Positions 21,358-31,348 of a stretch of DNA of 53,618 nt are shown here, piece by piece. Source of the stretch: Rhodospirillaceae bacterium (GTDB lineage: Bacteria; Pseudomonadota; Alphaproteobacteria; Rhodospirillales; Rhodospirillaceae); NCBI GenBank assembly GCA_019694335.1, contig JAIBCD010000018.1:1-53618 (forward strand). The letters run 5' to 3'. Under the pieces are notes generated by a model. The model was given only the letters and a program-made list of their open reading frames with translations, had not been told where the DNA came from and ran no database searches. Each line of letters starts with the position of its first letter. The stretch's first letter is position 1. Position numbers and translations under genes: made by a program.

Positions 21358-23541
21358 TCATTGGCCGTGATCGCCCTCGGCGGCGCCGTGGGCCCGGCTC
21401 CACACGCGCATCCCATCGGACTGCAAGACCGTGTGTACCATGAGCCCGTCCGGGTTCAGCCATAGCGCATGGGCGCCCGCTTGTCTCAGCACGCTCGCGT
21501 CAACCACCAGGCCTTGAGCGCAATCGATCTCCAGAGCGGTGACGATTGCGTCCGATTGTCCGCACAGGCCGGCGATCTTCTCGGGCGTGGTGGCGATCAG
21601 CACACGCTTGCCGTTGCGGGTGAACAGGCAGCCGCCGGCGTCGCATTCCAGGTCGAGCGCGTCGCTGCCGATGGTGAGCGCGCCGTGCAGCGCGCGCGGC
21701 CAGGGGTGGTCCGACAGGCCGTAGCGCTCGCGCCAGACCTCGCGCACGAAGCGTCCGGCGCGGCTGGGACGGATGGCGAGGTGGCCATCGGCGTCGCTCA
21801 CCGCCACCACGCGGCCGGTGTCGTCCACCAGCAGGTCGGGCGGCGGTGTGAGGAACGGCTGGATCAGCGCCATCGCCACCGGCGCTAGGCCGAGCCAGCG
21901 CAACCGGCCGCGCCACAGGCATAGGAACACCAATCCGGCAGCCGCGCACACCATGGCGCTCGCGCTCATGGGGGGGATATGCACCTGCGCGCCCGGCCAA
22001 TCGGCCACGCGGCGCGCGAGGCTGTCGAGCAGCGCGACTCCCTCGCCCATCACCCGCACCGCCCAGGCGTCGAGGCCGAACGGCATCAGCAGCAACGCGA
22101 TCACCGCCGCCGGCATGATCCAGAACGAGGTCAGCGGCGCCGCGACTAGGTTGGTGATCACGGAATATGTGGGCAGCCGGTTGAAGTGATAGGCCGCGAA
22201 GATCGCCGTGGCGCCGCCGGCGACGAAGTCCGCCACCACCAGGCCGAACACGTAGAACGCGATGGCGCGCGGAATATCCAGGCTGCCGTCGATCCGGCGC
22301 AGGTTGGTCTTGGACCAGCTTTGCTCATAGACCGCGACCAGCGCCAGCACCGCCAGGAACGACATCTGGAAACTCGCGCCGAAGATCGCGTCGGGGTACA
22401 GCGCCATCAGCAGGAGCGCCGCCCAGCCGACGTTGCGCAACGAGACCGCCTGACGGTCCACCAGGATCGCCGCCAGCACGATGCCCACCATCAGGAACGA
22501 ACGGATGGCGGGCACGCTCATGCCGGAGATCACAAGATAGAAGCCCGTGGCCGCGAGCGCGGTCCAGGCGGCGGCTTTCTTGGTGTCGATCCTGAGGGCG
22601 ATGGCGGGAGTGAGCGCGAAGCCACGCCGCACCACAAAGAAGATGATCGCGGCGAGCAGGCTCAAATGCACGCCCGAGACCGAGAGGATGTGGGCGATGC
22701 CGGAAACGCGGTACGCCTCCTGCAACGGCTGCGGGATGGCGCTCTGTTCGCCGTTGATCAACGCGGCGGCGACGGTGCCGTCCTCGCCCGGCACCAGGGC
22801 CGCGATCCGGTCGCCGATTTTACGGCGCAGGGATTCCGTCCAGGCGTGAGCGCGCGCAGTCCATGGCGTGGGATCGCCGGATGCCACCTGATACCAGCGG
22901 CCAACCGCGAAGCCGCTGGCACCGACCCCCTGAAAATACAAAAAGCGTTGAAACTGGAACGTATCCGGCGCCACCGGGCGGCCCACCGGCCCGACCATGG
23001 CGCGCACGCCCATGCGGCTGCCCACGCGCGGCAGGCCATGGGACGCGGGCAGCGTGATGCGGATCGCGGCCGGCGTGCCGGCCGCGGCCACGCCCGGCAA
23101 AATCACGTCGGCCAGCACGACGTGGTTTCCTTCCGGGCGTTTGTCGGCCTCCACCACCCGGCCGCGCAATTGGAACGGTCCGACCTCGCGATCCAGGAGC
23201 GGCGCCCGCACCACCCAGGTGCGGAGTTCGGCGGCACCGTGACCCAGGCCGAACATGATGACCGCGAGGGCAATGCCCGCGAGCGCGCGCCGCCTTAGAG
23301 CGAGACCGGCCACGCCCAAGGCCGCGATCCCGAGGCCGGTTCCCGCCGGCGGGTCGAAGGACCAAGCGAAGAACGCGGTGATCCCGGCGGCGAAAGCCAC
23401 CACCAGCCACAGGAAAGCACGGCCGGCCTGGGCGGCGATTTCGGTTTGCACTTGAATAACAAAGCGGACCAGCGCCGCGCCCGGATTTACCCCCGGCGGA
23501 ACCCCGATATCTCCGGCAATGCCGCCCAGGCGCTGGCTCAT
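21358..23541 (-). CDS. comEC: ComEC/Rec2-type DNA-uptake channel protein
   Basis: Inner-membrane channel for transformation or related DNA import. I start at ATG 23541 (GGGG upstream), giving 727 residues; a GTG at 23607 is possible. A cluster of membrane helices and a DUF4131-like soluble part come first. The 'Competence' membrane domain follows (LINGEQSAIPQPLQEAYRVSGIAHILSVSGVHLSLLAAII, about residues 265-305, then GMSVPAIRSFLMVGIVL). The C-terminal region (about 590-727) corresponds to the metallo-beta-lactamase-like domain, but I see no HxHxDH motif. It keeps only remnants such as ECDAGGCLFTRNGKRVLI. Divergent from gltX. Confidence 0.9.
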   Translation of the reverse strand: MSQRLGGIAGDIGVPPGVNPGAALVRFVIQVQTEIAAQAGRAFLWLVVAFAAGITAFFAWSFDPPAGTGLGIAALGVAGLALRRRALAGIALAVIMFGLGHGAAELRTWVVRAPLLDREVGPFQLRGRVVEADKRPEGNHVVLADVILPGVAAAGTPAAIRITLPASHGLPRVGSRMGVRAMVGPVGRPVAPDTFQFQRFLYFQGVGASGFAVGRWYQVASGDPTPWTARAHAWTESLRRKIGDRIAALVPGEDGTVAAALINGEQSAIPQPLQEAYRVSGIAHILSVSGVHLSLLAAIIFFVVRRGFALTPAIALRIDTKKAAAWTALAATGFYLVISGMSVPAIRSFLMVGIVLAAILVDRQAVSLRNVGWAALLLMALYPDAIFGASFQMSFLAVLALVAVYEQSWSKTNLRRIDGSLDIPRAIAFYVFGLVVADFVAGGATAIFAAYHFNRLPTYSVITNLVAAPLTSFWIMPAAVIALLLMPFGLDAWAVRVMGEGVALLDSLARRVADWPGAQVHIPPMSASAMVCAAAGLVFLCLWRGRLRWLGLAPVAMALIQPFLTPPPDLLVDDTGRVVAVSDADGHLAIRPSRAGRFVREVWRERYGLSDHPWPRALHGALTIGSDALDLECDAGGCLFTRNGKRVLIATTPEKIAGLCGQSDAIVTALEIDCAQGLVVDASVLRQAGAHALWLNPDGLMVHTVLQSDGMRVWSRAHGAAEGDHGQ

Positions 23542-23667
23542 TGGCGGGCCCAATCCCCTGCCTGTACCCCTGCCGGCGGAAGGCCGGCATTCTAAAGAAG
23601 CGCACACTTGGCGCGCGACGAAGATATGCTAAACCAGCCCCGTCTTTTACCGGAAAAGCCGTCTTCC

Positions 23668-25068
23668 ATGACCGTCGTTACCCGCTTCGCGCCCTCGCCC
23701 ACGGGCTTCCTGCATATCGGCGGCGCCCGCACAGCGCTGTTCAACTGGCTGTACGCCAAGCATACCGGCGGCAAGTACCTGTTGCGCATCGAGGACACCG
23801 ACCGGGCGCGGTCCACCCAGCCGGCCATCGACGCCATCATCGACGGTCTCACGTGGATGGGCCTGCAATGGGACGGCGACGTGGTGTTCCAGTTCGCGCG
23901 CGCCGACCGCCACCGCGCGGCGGTCGAGAAGCTGCTGGCCAGCGGCAACGCCTATCGCTGCTACGCCTCGCCGGAAGAACTCACCGCCATGCGCGAGGAG
24001 CAGAAGGCCAAGGGCCTGTCGATCCGCTACGACGGCCGCTGGCGCGACCGCGATCCGTCCGAGGCGCCGGCCGGCGTGAAGCCCGCCATCCGCCTGCGCG
24101 CGCCGACCGAAGGCGAGACCGTCATCAACGACCTGGTGCAAGGCACCGTCACCGTCGCCAATGCGCAGCTCGACGACATGGTGCTTTTGCGCGGCGATGG
24201 CACGCCCACCTATATGCTGTCGGTGGTGGTGGACGATATCGACATGAACGTCACTCATGTCATCCGCGGCGACGACCATCTCAACAATGCGTTCCGCCAA
24301 TTGCAGCTGATCCGCGCGCTCGGCGCGCCGGAGCCCACTTATGCCCACGTGCCGCTGATTCATGGCCAGGACGGCGCCAAGCTCTCCAAACGCCACGGGG
24401 CGCTCGGGGTCGAGGCCTACCGCGACATGGGGTTCCTGCCGGAAGCCATGCGCAACTATCTCCTGCGCCTGGGCTGGGGCCATGGAGACGAAGAAATCAT
24501 TCCGGACGCGAAGGCCGTGGAGTGGTTCGACATCAAGGATGTCGGCCGGGCGCCGTCGCGCTTCGACATGGACAAGCTCAGCCACCTCAACGCCTACTAT
24601 CTGAAGGAAACCGACGACCGCGCCCTGGTGGACAAGATCGTGCCCGATCTGGAGTCCAAGGCAGGCCCGGTTTCCGACGCGGCGCGCCTGCGCCTGACGC
24701 GCGGCATGCACGGCCTGAAACAGCGGGCCAAGACCCTCAAGGATCTGGCCGAGGGGGCTGCTTTTTACGTGGCCGCCCGGCCCCTGACCTTGGATGACAA
24801 GGCCAAAGCCGCCCCGGGCGATGGCGGCAAGGAGAACCTGGCCAAGATCCTGCCCCATCTGGAAAGCGCCACGGTCTGGTCGGCGGAGCACCTGGAGAAT
24901 TGGGCCAAGGCCCATGCCGAGACCCATGGCCTGAAGCTCGGCAAGCTCCTGCCCCCGATCCGGGCGGCGGTTTGCGGCACCTTGACCTCGCCGGCCATTT
25001 TCGAGGTTCTGGAAGCCTTGGGAAAAGACGAAAGCCTGGCCCGAATCAGGGATGTAACGGGCGCTTAG
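23668..25068 (+). CDS. gltX: Glutamyl-tRNA synthetase
   Basis: Charges tRNA-Glu (and possibly tRNA-Gln, as in many alphaproteobacteria that use the amidotransferase route). I start at ATG 23668, where family similarity begins ([20 protein letters not shown]); ATG 23626 is an alternative. The 466 residues show the HIGH-class motif [14 protein letters not shown], the discriminating segment RGDDHLNN near residue 215, and KLSKRHG (KMSKS loop) near residue 250. The C-terminal anticodon-binding part is full length, so this is not the short GluQRS. Divergent from comEC. Confidence 0.96.
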   Translation: MTVVTRFAPSPTGFLHIGGARTALFNWLYAKHTGGKYLLRIEDTDRARSTQPAIDAIIDGLTWMGLQWDGDVVFQFARADRHRAAVEKLLASGNAYRCYASPEELTAMREEQKAKGLSIRYDGRWRDRDPSEAPAGVKPAIRLRAPTEGETVINDLVQGTVTVANAQLDDMVLLRGDGTPTYMLSVVVDDIDMNVTHVIRGDDHLNNAFRQLQLIRALGAPEPTYAHVPLIHGQDGAKLSKRHGALGVEAYRDMGFLPEAMRNYLLRLGWGHGDEEIIPDAKAVEWFDIKDVGRAPSRFDMDKLSHLNAYYLKETDDRALVDKIVPDLESKAGPVSDAARLRLTRGMHGLKQRAKTLKDLAEGAAFYVAARPLTLDDKAKAAPGDGGKENLAKILPHLESATVWSAEHLENWAKAHAETHGLKLGKLLPPIRAAVCGTLTSPAIFEVLEALGKDESLARIRDVTGA

Positions 25069-25107
25069 GCGCCCCCGCCAGGGACTTGGCAGCCAAGCGC
25101 ATCGTCA

Positions 25108-25137
25108 TTGATTTAAAAGCATTTTCCGCGCTATAAG
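25108..25137 (+). promoter_or_regulatory. Predicted gltA promoter
   Basis: TTGATT (25108-25113) and TATAAG (25132-25137), 18 bases apart, in an AT-rich patch of otherwise GC-rich DNA. The predicted transcript start near 25144 leaves a leader of about 50 bases with AAGGGG (25180-25186 region) before the ATG at 25196. Confidence 0.55.
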
Positions 25138-25195
25138 CAGTGCAGCAAAGGTCGCTGAAAAACGCGCCCGGCAAACAGGATAAGGGGTCCACATC

Positions 25196-26491
25196 ATGGC
25201 TAAAACTTTCACAGTCACCGACGATTCAAACGGCAATAGCTGGAAGCTGCCGGTGCTGTCCGGAACCATGGGCCCGGACGTGGTGGACATCCGAAAGTTT
25301 TATGCCGATACCGATAAGTTCACCTACGACCCCGGCTTCACCTCGACCGGCTCGTGTGAATCCAAGATCACCTTCATCGACGGCGACAAGGGCGTGCTGC
25401 TGCACCGCGGCTACCCCATCGAGCAGTTGGCCGAGACCTGCAACTTCGAGGAAGTCGCCTACCTGATGCTCAATGGCGAGTTGCCCAACGCCAAGGAGAA
25501 GGACCAGTTCCAGCACGACATCACCTATCACACGATGCTGCACGAACAGTTCCATAACTTCTATTCGGGCTTCCGCCGCGACGGCCATCCGATGGCGATC
25601 ATGTGCGGCGTCGTGGGCGCGTTGTCGGCGTTCTATCACGACAGCCTGGACATCACGAACCCCGAGCACCGCCGCATCTCGTCCTACCGGCTGATCGCCA
25701 AGATGCCGACCATCGCCGCCTGGGCTTACAAGTATTCGCTCGGCCAGCCGTTCATCTACCCGCGCAACGACTTGGGCTATGCCGAGAACTTCCTCTACAT
25801 GATGTTCGCGACGCCCTGCGAGGAATACAAGGTCAGCCCGATCCTCGCCAAAGCCATGGACCGCATCCTGATTCTGCATGCGGACCACGAACAGAACGCC
25901 TCGACCTCGACCGTGCGCCTCGCCGGATCGTCGGGCGCCAATCCGTTCGCCTGCATCGCGGCCGGCATCGCCTCGCTGTGGGGCCCCGCGCACGGCGGCG
26001 CCAACGAAGCGGTGCTCACCATGCTCCGCGAGATCGGCGACAAGAAGCGCATCCCCGAGTTCATCAAGCGCGCCAAGGACAAGAACGACAACTTCCGCCT
26101 GATGGGTTTCGGCCACCGGGTCTACAAGAACTACGACCCGCGCGCGAAGATCATGTCGCAGACCTGCAAGGAAGTGCTCAAGGAACTCAAGATCAAGGAC
26201 AATCCGCTGCTCGACATCGCCATCGAACTGGAGCGCATCGCCCTCGAGGACGATTACTTCATCGAAAAGAAGCTGTACCCGAACGTCGACTTCTATTCGG
26301 GCATCATCTTCCAGGCCATGGGCATCCCGGTGTCGATGTTCACCGCGCTGTTCGCGCTGGCCCGCACCACCGGCTGGATCAGCCAGTGGCGCGAAATGAT
26401 CGAGGATCCGCAGCAGAAGATCGGCCGTCCGCGCCAGCTTTACACCGGCGCGACCACCCGCAAGGTGGTGCCGCTCGCGAAGCGGAAATAA
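25196..26491 (+). CDS. gltA: Citrate synthase (type II, hexameric class)
   Basis: Condenses acetyl-CoA and oxaloacetate to citrate, the entry to the TCA cycle. The 431 residues show the catalytic triad in context: [12 protein letters not shown] (His near residue 228), [19 protein letters not shown] (His near residue 307, substrate Arg), and [16 protein letters not shown] (Asp near residue 364). The extra N-terminal strand domain (residues 1-50: [20 protein letters not shown]) marks the Gram-negative, NADH-sensitive type. Its own promoter and a strong terminator suggest a single-gene unit. Confidence 0.98.
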   Translation: MAKTFTVTDDSNGNSWKLPVLSGTMGPDVVDIRKFYADTDKFTYDPGFTSTGSCESKITFIDGDKGVLLHRGYPIEQLAETCNFEEVAYLMLNGELPNAKEKDQFQHDITYHTMLHEQFHNFYSGFRRDGHPMAIMCGVVGALSAFYHDSLDITNPEHRRISSYRLIAKMPTIAAWAYKYSLGQPFIYPRNDLGYAENFLYMMFATPCEEYKVSPILAKAMDRILILHADHEQNASTSTVRLAGSSGANPFACIAAGIASLWGPAHGGANEAVLTMLREIGDKKRIPEFIKRAKDKNDNFRLMGFGHRVYKNYDPRAKIMSQTCKEVLKELKIKDNPLLDIAIELERIALEDDYFIEKKLYPNVDFYSGIIFQAMGIPVSMFTALFALARTTGWISQWREMIEDPQQKIGRPRQLYTGATTRKVVPLAKRK

Positions 26492-26499
26492 TCGGAAAA

Positions 26500-26526
26500 G
26501 GCCGGAGCCCAAAGCTCCGGCCTTTT
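26500..26526 (+). terminator. gltA Rho-independent terminator
   Basis: Perfect 9-bp stem GGCCGGAGC / GCTCCGGCC (26500-26508 and 26514-26522), loop CCAAA, then TTTT. It separates gltA from the FlgC-like gene starting 17 bases later. Confidence 0.92.
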
Positions 26527-26542
26527 GCTCGTTGGGTATCGG

Positions 26543-26857
26543 ATGATCAGCAGCGTCCTAGAGATCGCCAGTACCGGGATGATCGCCGCGGCCAGCGCGG
26601 TGGACATCCATGCCAACAATATCGCCAACGCCGCGACGGAGAGCTACGCCGCCCAGGCGGCGGTGTTCTCGCCCCTGGTCACCGGCGGCGTGGCGGTGTT
26701 CGCGCAGGAAACCGGGTCGGCGCCCAATCCTCTGGCCGACATGATGGGCATGATCGCCGCCGCCAACCAGTACAAGGCCGCCGCCAGCCTGGTGCCCACA
26801 GGCCTCGATCTGCAAGCGACGCTGCTGCAGACGGTTGCGTACCTTAGCTTTCGTTAG
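26543..26857 (+). CDS. Short flagellar basal-body rod-like protein (FlgB/FlgC type)
   Basis: 104 residues from ATG 26543. The N-terminal part AAASAVDIHANNIANAATESY carries the flagellar rod/hook signature ANNIANA, and the C-terminal part MMGMIAAANQYKAAASLVPTG...LLQTVAYL has the coiled-coil pattern of the same family. The protein is essentially the two terminal helices with about 40 residues between them; FlgB and FlgC are normally about 130-140 residues. No other flagellar gene is in the window. It follows the gltA terminator by 17 bases and has GGATG-type spacing only, so its promoter is unclear. It could be a diverged export substrate or a relic. Confidence 0.75.
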   Translation: MISSVLEIASTGMIAAASAVDIHANNIANAATESYAAQAAVFSPLVTGGVAVFAQETGSAPNPLADMMGMIAAANQYKAAASLVPTGLDLQATLLQTVAYLSFR

Positions 26858-26882
26858 CGAACGTAGCGAGCTTACGAAAGCT
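26846..26882. terminator. Hairpin between the FlgC-like gene and lpxB
   Basis: AGCTTTCGTTAGC (26846-26858) pairs with GCTTACGAAAGCT (26870-26882) at 12 of 13 positions, overlapping the stop codon of the plus-strand gene. A second GC stem (CCCGG/CCGGG, about 26887-26914) follows before the lpxB stop codon. Likely a bidirectional stop for convergent genes, though U-runs are weak. Confidence 0.5.
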
Positions 26883-26922
26883 CGGCCCCGGGCGCGCGAA
26901 GCGCGAACCGGGATTCGTGAGT

Positions 26923-28110
26923 TCAGCTCCTGGTCTTGATCAGTCCCAAGATCACCTCGGCGGCCTTGCGGCTGGGGCGTGTGCCTTCCGGTGTCAGCTT
27001 CGACAGCGCGGCGGCGAAGTCGGCCGCTTGCGCCGTGCGCCGCAACTCGTCGCGCATCAGGATGGCGATGTCGTCCGCCAGGATGTCGGGGCGGCATTTG
27101 CCCTGCAGGCGTTCCGGCACCGCCTCGTGGCCGACCAGAATGTTCACCAGGTTCACGTGCTTGAGCTTGGTGAGCATGCGGAAGGCGAACACCGAGAGCG
27201 CATTGGCCTTGTAAGCCACGATATGCGGCACGCCCGCGAGCGCGAGTTCCAGCGATACGGTTCCCGATGCCGCGATGGCGGCCTCGCAGGCGGCAAAGGC
27301 GTCGGGGCGGCCGCCGGGCTCCATCACCACCGTCACCGGTACGTCCCAGTCGCGCACGGCGGTATAGACCTCGTGCGCGACCGTATCCACGGTCGGCACG
27401 ACCACATGCAGCGCGGGATGGCGGTGCTTGAGCAGCGCCACGGTCTGCTTGAAGACCGGCAGCAGGCGGTTGACCTCGCTCTTGCGGCTGCCCGGCAGGA
27501 TGCCGACCACGCGCCTGTCGCCGGGGATGTTGTGGAATTTGCGGAATCTATAGCCGTCCCCCCGGCTCCAGCCGCTTTCGATCACCGGGTGGCCCACCCA
27601 GGTGGACGGCAGGCCGAAGCGGGTGAAGAACGGCGGCTCGAACGGCAGCAAGGTCAGAAGATGGTTGATCCAGCGCGCGAGCTGCTTGGCGCGGCCCGGG
27701 CGCCAGGCCCAGACCTGGGGCGCCACGTAACGCACACGCGGGATCGAAGATTTTTTCTTGGTCAGCCGCTCGTGGATGCGGCCGGTGAAGCCCCAGGAAT
27801 CGATGGTCACGAGGATGTCGGGCTGGCGTGCCTCGATATCGGCGACGGTCTGCTTCACGCGCTTCAGCACCATGCGCGCCTTGGGCAGCACCTCGAACAC
27901 GCCGAGCAGCGCGAGATCCTTGGTGTCGAACAGGCTTTCGAGGCCGGCGGCCTGCATGGTGGCGCCGCCGATTCCGGCGAATCGCACCTTGTCGCGGCAG
28001 GCGGTCTTGAGCGCCGCCATCAGGAGGCCGCCGATCTGGTCGCCGGAGGCCTCGCAGGCGATCAGGTAGATCAGGGGGCCGCCCTCTTGATCCTTGAGAA
28101 TCCCGCTCAT
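26923..28110 (-). CDS. lpxB: Lipid-A-disaccharide synthase
   Basis: Joins UDP-2,3-diacylglucosamine and lipid X to the lipid A disaccharide at the inner membrane. 395 residues with family motifs YLIACEASGDQIGGLLMAALK (residues 15-35), FAGIGGATMQAAGLESLF, ILVTIDSWGFTGRIHERL, YVAPQVWAWRPGRAKQL and GILPGSRKSEVNRLLPVF (GT-B donor site). Overlaps lpxI by ATGA. Last gene of the long lipid A cluster. Confidence 0.97.
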   Translation of the reverse strand: MSGILKDQEGGPLIYLIACEASGDQIGGLLMAALKTACRDKVRFAGIGGATMQAAGLESLFDTKDLALLGVFEVLPKARMVLKRVKQTVADIEARQPDILVTIDSWGFTGRIHERLTKKKSSIPRVRYVAPQVWAWRPGRAKQLARWINHLLTLLPFEPPFFTRFGLPSTWVGHPVIESGWSRGDGYRFRKFHNIPGDRRVVGILPGSRKSEVNRLLPVFKQTVALLKHRHPALHVVVPTVDTVAHEVYTAVRDWDVPVTVVMEPGGRPDAFAACEAAIAASGTVSLELALAGVPHIVAYKANALSVFAFRMLTKLKHVNLVNILVGHEAVPERLQGKCRPDILADDIAILMRDELRRTAQAADFAAALSKLTPEGTRPSRKAAEVILGLIKTRS

Positions 28111-28904
28111 GCCGAGACGCCCACCACGAACAGCCCGGCGGCGTCGGCGGCCGCGGCCACTTCGGCGCGTCCCAGGACCAGGGTGTGGCCAGCCTCGACC
28201 GCGATCCCCTTCAGCCCGGCGCGGGCGGCGTTCTCGACCGTGGCGGGGCCGATCGTGGGCAGGTCGGCCCGGCGTTCCTGCTGCGGTTTCTTGGCTTTCA
28301 CCAGCACGGCCCCGGGCTGGCCGTGGCGTGCGATCAGGGCGTCGGTGCCCTGGACGTCTTCCGTGCCCAGCACCGCGCCGGCCAGCACGATCACCGCCTG
28401 GCCCTTGCCGGCGGCGCCGAGGCTGCGGGCGGCATCCAATCCAATCGTGATATCGGCGAGCGCCCCGGCGTCCGGCGCGCGGGTACCCAGGCGTCCCGCG
28501 GGTGCCAGCAACTCGGACAGCACCTGGTCCGCGCCGACGACGCGGAATCCCTCGCGTTCGAACTCGGCGATCACCGCGGACAGCAAGGTGTCATCGCCCA
28601 CGCCCGGCATCAGCCGCGCCGCGATGCGCGCGAGAATTTCCACGCCTTTGAGATCGGGTTTTATGTCCGACAGCGCCGGCCGGCGCAGGCCGCCGGCGAG
28701 CACTACATCCTTCACATCTGCGGCTTTGAGCAGATCGAACACCCTGCCCGCCTCGCCCATGTGAATCCAGTGATCCACCAGGGCCGGGTCGGCGAAGCCG
28801 GTGATGCCAAGAACGGTGAAGCCGCGCCCCTGCGCGCGGGCCGCCGCGACCAGAAGTCCTGGAAGTGCCCCGGCTCCGGCGATGATGCCGAGCGTCGGCG
28901 GCAC
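28107..28904 (-). CDS. lpxI: UDP-2,3-diacylglucosamine pyrophosphatase LpxI
   Basis: Hydrolyses UDP-2,3-diacylglucosamine to lipid X. It is the alphaproteobacterial substitute for LpxH; no lpxH-like gene is seen here. 265 residues beginning LGIIAGAGALPGLLVAAARAQGR, with GLRRPALSDIKPD, GVGDDTLLSAVIAEFEREGF and the C-terminal TIGPATVENAARAGLKGIAVEAG typical of DUF1009/LpxI. Four-base overlap with lpxB and two bases from lpxA. Confidence 0.95.
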   Translation of the reverse strand: MPPTLGIIAGAGALPGLLVAAARAQGRGFTVLGITGFADPALVDHWIHMGEAGRVFDLLKAADVKDVVLAGGLRRPALSDIKPDLKGVEILARIAARLMPGVGDDTLLSAVIAEFEREGFRVVGADQVLSELLAPAGRLGTRAPDAGALADITIGLDAARSLGAAGKGQAVIVLAGAVLGTEDVQGTDALIARHGQPGAVLVKAKKPQQERRADLPTIGPATVENAARAGLKGIAVEAGHTLVLGRAEVAAAADAAGLFVVGVSA

Positions 28905-28906
28905 CG

Positions 28907-29731
28907 CTACGACCCGTTGCCGTTGGCGGCGCCGGGCGTGCAGATGGGGCGGGAGGAATCCTCGCGGATGAAATTGATGATATCCATCACCCCGGCGTGC
29001 CCGGCGAACAGGTCCGAAACCTCGTTGAGGCGCTCGGCCATGGTGCCGCCGGGGGCGAACAGCAATCCGTAAGCGGTGCGCAGCGAACGAATATCCTCGC
29101 GCGAGAAGCCGCGGCGCTTGAGGCCGACCAGGTTGAGGCCGGTCAGTTTCGCGCGGTTGCCCATGGCGAGCGCGTACGGGATCACGTCCTTCTCCACGCC
29201 GGTGACGCCGCCGATCATGGCGTGCTTGCCGATGCGCACATACTGATGCACGCCCGAAAGCCCGCCGATGATGGCGTACGCGCCGACATGCACGTGACCG
29301 CCGAGCGCGACGCTGTTGATGAGGATGACATGGTCCTCGACCACGCAGTCATGGGCGACGTGGGAGCCGACCATGAAGAAGCAGTGATTGCCGACACGGG
29401 TTTCGCCGTGGCCCTGGACCGTGCCGACATGCATGGTCGCATGCTCGCGGATGATGTTGTGGTGCCCGATGATCAGTTTGGTGGGCTCGCCCTTGTATTT
29501 CAGATCCTGGGGCGGGAGCCCGAGCGAGGCGAACGGATGCACCTTGGTGTGGGCGCCGATGGTGGTGTGGCCATCCACCACCACATGCGACATCAGGCGA
29601 ACCCCCTCCTCCAGCACCACGTTGGGCCCTATGGTGCAATAGGGTCCGATCTCGACATCGCGGCCGATCTCCGCGCCGGAGTGCACAAGCGCGGTCGCAT
29701 GGATCCGCAGGTTTATGGGGGTCGTGTCCAA
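28907..29731 (-). CDS. lpxA: UDP-N-acetylglucosamine acyltransferase
   Basis: First step of lipid A synthesis: 3-O-acylation of UDP-GlcNAc from hydroxyacyl-ACP. 274 residues. The left-handed beta helix is visible as repeated hexapeptides from residue 9 onward (GAEIGRDVEIGPYCTIGPNV). The catalytic His lies in SHVAHDCVVEDHV, and GLSGVHQYVRIGKHAMIGGVTGV is the family segment, followed by the C-terminal helical domain starting NLVGLKRRGFS. Fourteen bases from fabZ. Confidence 0.97.
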   Translation of the reverse strand: MDTTPINLRIHATALVHSGAEIGRDVEIGPYCTIGPNVVLEEGVRLMSHVVVDGHTTIGAHTKVHPFASLGLPPQDLKYKGEPTKLIIGHHNIIREHATMHVGTVQGHGETRVGNHCFFMVGSHVAHDCVVEDHVILINSVALGGHVHVGAYAIIGGLSGVHQYVRIGKHAMIGGVTGVEKDVIPYALAMGNRAKLTGLNLVGLKRRGFSREDIRSLRTAYGLLFAPGGTMAERLNEVSDLFAGHAGVMDIINFIREDSSRPICTPGAANGNGS

Positions 29732-29745
29732 GCCGATCGTTCCGC

Positions 29746-30234
29746 CTAGGTGTCCATGATCATGGCGGTATAGGTGGCTTCCGCCACGACCGTGTCGTCC
29801 ACCTTGGCTTCGGCGGAGAACTTCCAGACGTTGCCGCGCTGACGTTCCTTCTTGCAGTGGATGCGCAGCTGGTTGCCCGGTTCCACCGGCTTGCGGAAGC
29901 GCGCGCCGTCGATGCTCATGAAATAGACCAGCTTGCCCTCGGCGGTGTTGCCCAGCGACGCCACCACCACCACCGCGGCGGTCTGCGCCATGGCTTCGAC
30001 GATCAGCACGCCCGGCATCACCGGCTTGCCCGGGAAATGCCCTTGGAAGAACGGTTCGTTGGCGGTGACGTTCTTGATGCCGACCGCGGATTCCGCCGGC
30101 ACCACGTTCTCCAGCCGGTCGATCATCAGCATGGGGTAACGGTGCGGGATCATTTTCATGATCCGGTGGATGTCGATGGTGTAACCCGCCGCGGCCGGAT
30201 TTTCGGTGTTCGTCGGCGAAGGTTGTCCGTCCAT
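29746..30234 (-). CDS. fabZ: 3-hydroxyacyl-ACP dehydratase FabZ
   Basis: Dehydrates 3-hydroxyacyl-ACP in fatty acid elongation, competing with LpxA/LpxD for the same substrates. Start at ATG 30234, preceded by GGAGG at ideal spacing; the frame extends further upstream but without a ribosome site. The 162-residue hot-dog protein has [17 protein letters not shown], the catalytic His in [21 protein letters not shown] (with Glu in VEAMAQ), and [12 protein letters not shown]. It lies between lpxD and lpxA as in E. coli and most proteobacteria. Confidence 0.97.
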   Translation of the reverse strand: MDGQPSPTNTENPAAAGYTIDIHRIMKMIPHRYPMLMIDRLENVVPAESAVGIKNVTANEPFFQGHFPGKPVMPGVLIVEAMAQTAAVVVVASLGNTAEGKLVYFMSIDGARFRKPVEPGNQLRIHCKKERQRGNVWKFSAEAKVDDTVVAEATYTAMIMDT

Positions 30235-30304
30235 GGCTGGCCTCCTTTCGTGTTCCCGGGCCCGCTTACCGATATCAGGCCCGACCGCCAATATAAGGCA
30301 GGTT

Positions 30305-31321
30305 TTACGGTTTGTTGTCGCGCTTGGTCAACCGCGTCACGGTGGCGAGTTCCCGCCAGAACTGGCGGATCGGCCTGGCGGGATAGCCCATGACCGTGTC
30401 CCCGGCCGGAACATCGCGCATAAGCCCTGATTTACCAGCGATTTGCGCACGGTCGCCGACCGTCAGGTGATCGGAGATCGCGACCTGGCCGCCGATCAGA
30501 ACCCCGGCCCCGATCCGGCAGCTTCCGGCGATGCCGGCCTGGGCGACGATGACGCAGTGGGGTCCGATCCGGACATTGTGGCCGACGTGAACCAGGTTGT
30601 CGATCTTGGCGCCGGCACCGATCACGGTGTCGCCCATGGCGCCCCGGTCGACGCAGGAATTGGCGCCGATCTCGACGTCGCTTTCGATCAGGACGCGTCC
30701 CAACTGGGGAATCTTGAGAAGGCCCGAAGGCCCCGGCACGAAGCCGAAGCCGTCCTGGCCCACCTGCACGCCGGGATGCAGGATGACGCGATCGCCGATC
30801 AGGCAGCGCGCGAGGGTGACATTGGGGCCGATGCGGCAGTTCTCGCCGATGCGCACCGGCGCGCCGATCACCGCGTCGGCGCCGATGCGCGCGCCGGCAC
30901 CCACGTGCACGCCGGTATCGACGAATGCGCCGCTGCCGATCTCGACGCCGGAGCCGAAGACGGGTTCTGCGCCCACCGGCGGGCGGTCGTCGGGATAGAA
31001 GGCGTGCGCGGCCAGGGCGAAGGCCGTGCGCGGATCCTTGACGATCAGCGCGGTGCAGCCCGGCGGCGCGAGCGGGGCCAGCGCCGGCGTGGTGAGGCAG
31101 GCGCCGGCCTTGGTGCCGGCGAAAGCGATGGCGTAGTTACGGTCGGAGAAAAAACAGATATCCGACGGACCGGCGTCTTCGATGGTGCCGACGTCGGTGA
31201 CGGCGAGATCGGGATTGCCCCCGAACGCGACTTCAGCGCCCCCGCTTTGCGCACCGAGGCGATCCGCCAGGGCGCCGAGCGTGAACGGACCGGCGCGGCG
31301 AAAGAACCGAGGATCGGCCAT
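30305..31321 (-). CDS. lpxD: UDP-3-O-acylglucosamine N-acyltransferase
   Basis: Adds the second hydroxyacyl chain in lipid A synthesis. 338 residues: an N-terminal uridine-binding domain (to about 105, including [16 protein letters not shown]), then about ten hexapeptide repeats ([20 protein letters not shown] onward). The catalytic His sits in [23 protein letters not shown], followed by [24 protein letters not shown] and a short helix with [14 protein letters not shown]. Acts on the LpxC product; lpxC is not in the window. Confidence 0.97.
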   Translation of the reverse strand: MADPRFFRRAGPFTLGALADRLGAQSGGAEVAFGGNPDLAVTDVGTIEDAGPSDICFFSDRNYAIAFAGTKAGACLTTPALAPLAPPGCTALIVKDPRTAFALAAHAFYPDDRPPVGAEPVFGSGVEIGSGAFVDTGVHVGAGARIGADAVIGAPVRIGENCRIGPNVTLARCLIGDRVILHPGVQVGQDGFGFVPGPSGLLKIPQLGRVLIESDVEIGANSCVDRGAMGDTVIGAGAKIDNLVHVGHNVRIGPHCVIVAQAGIAGSCRIGAGVLIGGQVAISDHLTVGDRAQIAGKSGLMRDVPAGDTVMGYPARPIRQFWRELATVTRLTKRDNKP

Positions 31322-31348
31322 CGGTTCTTTCCCCCGCGCCGGAGCGGT

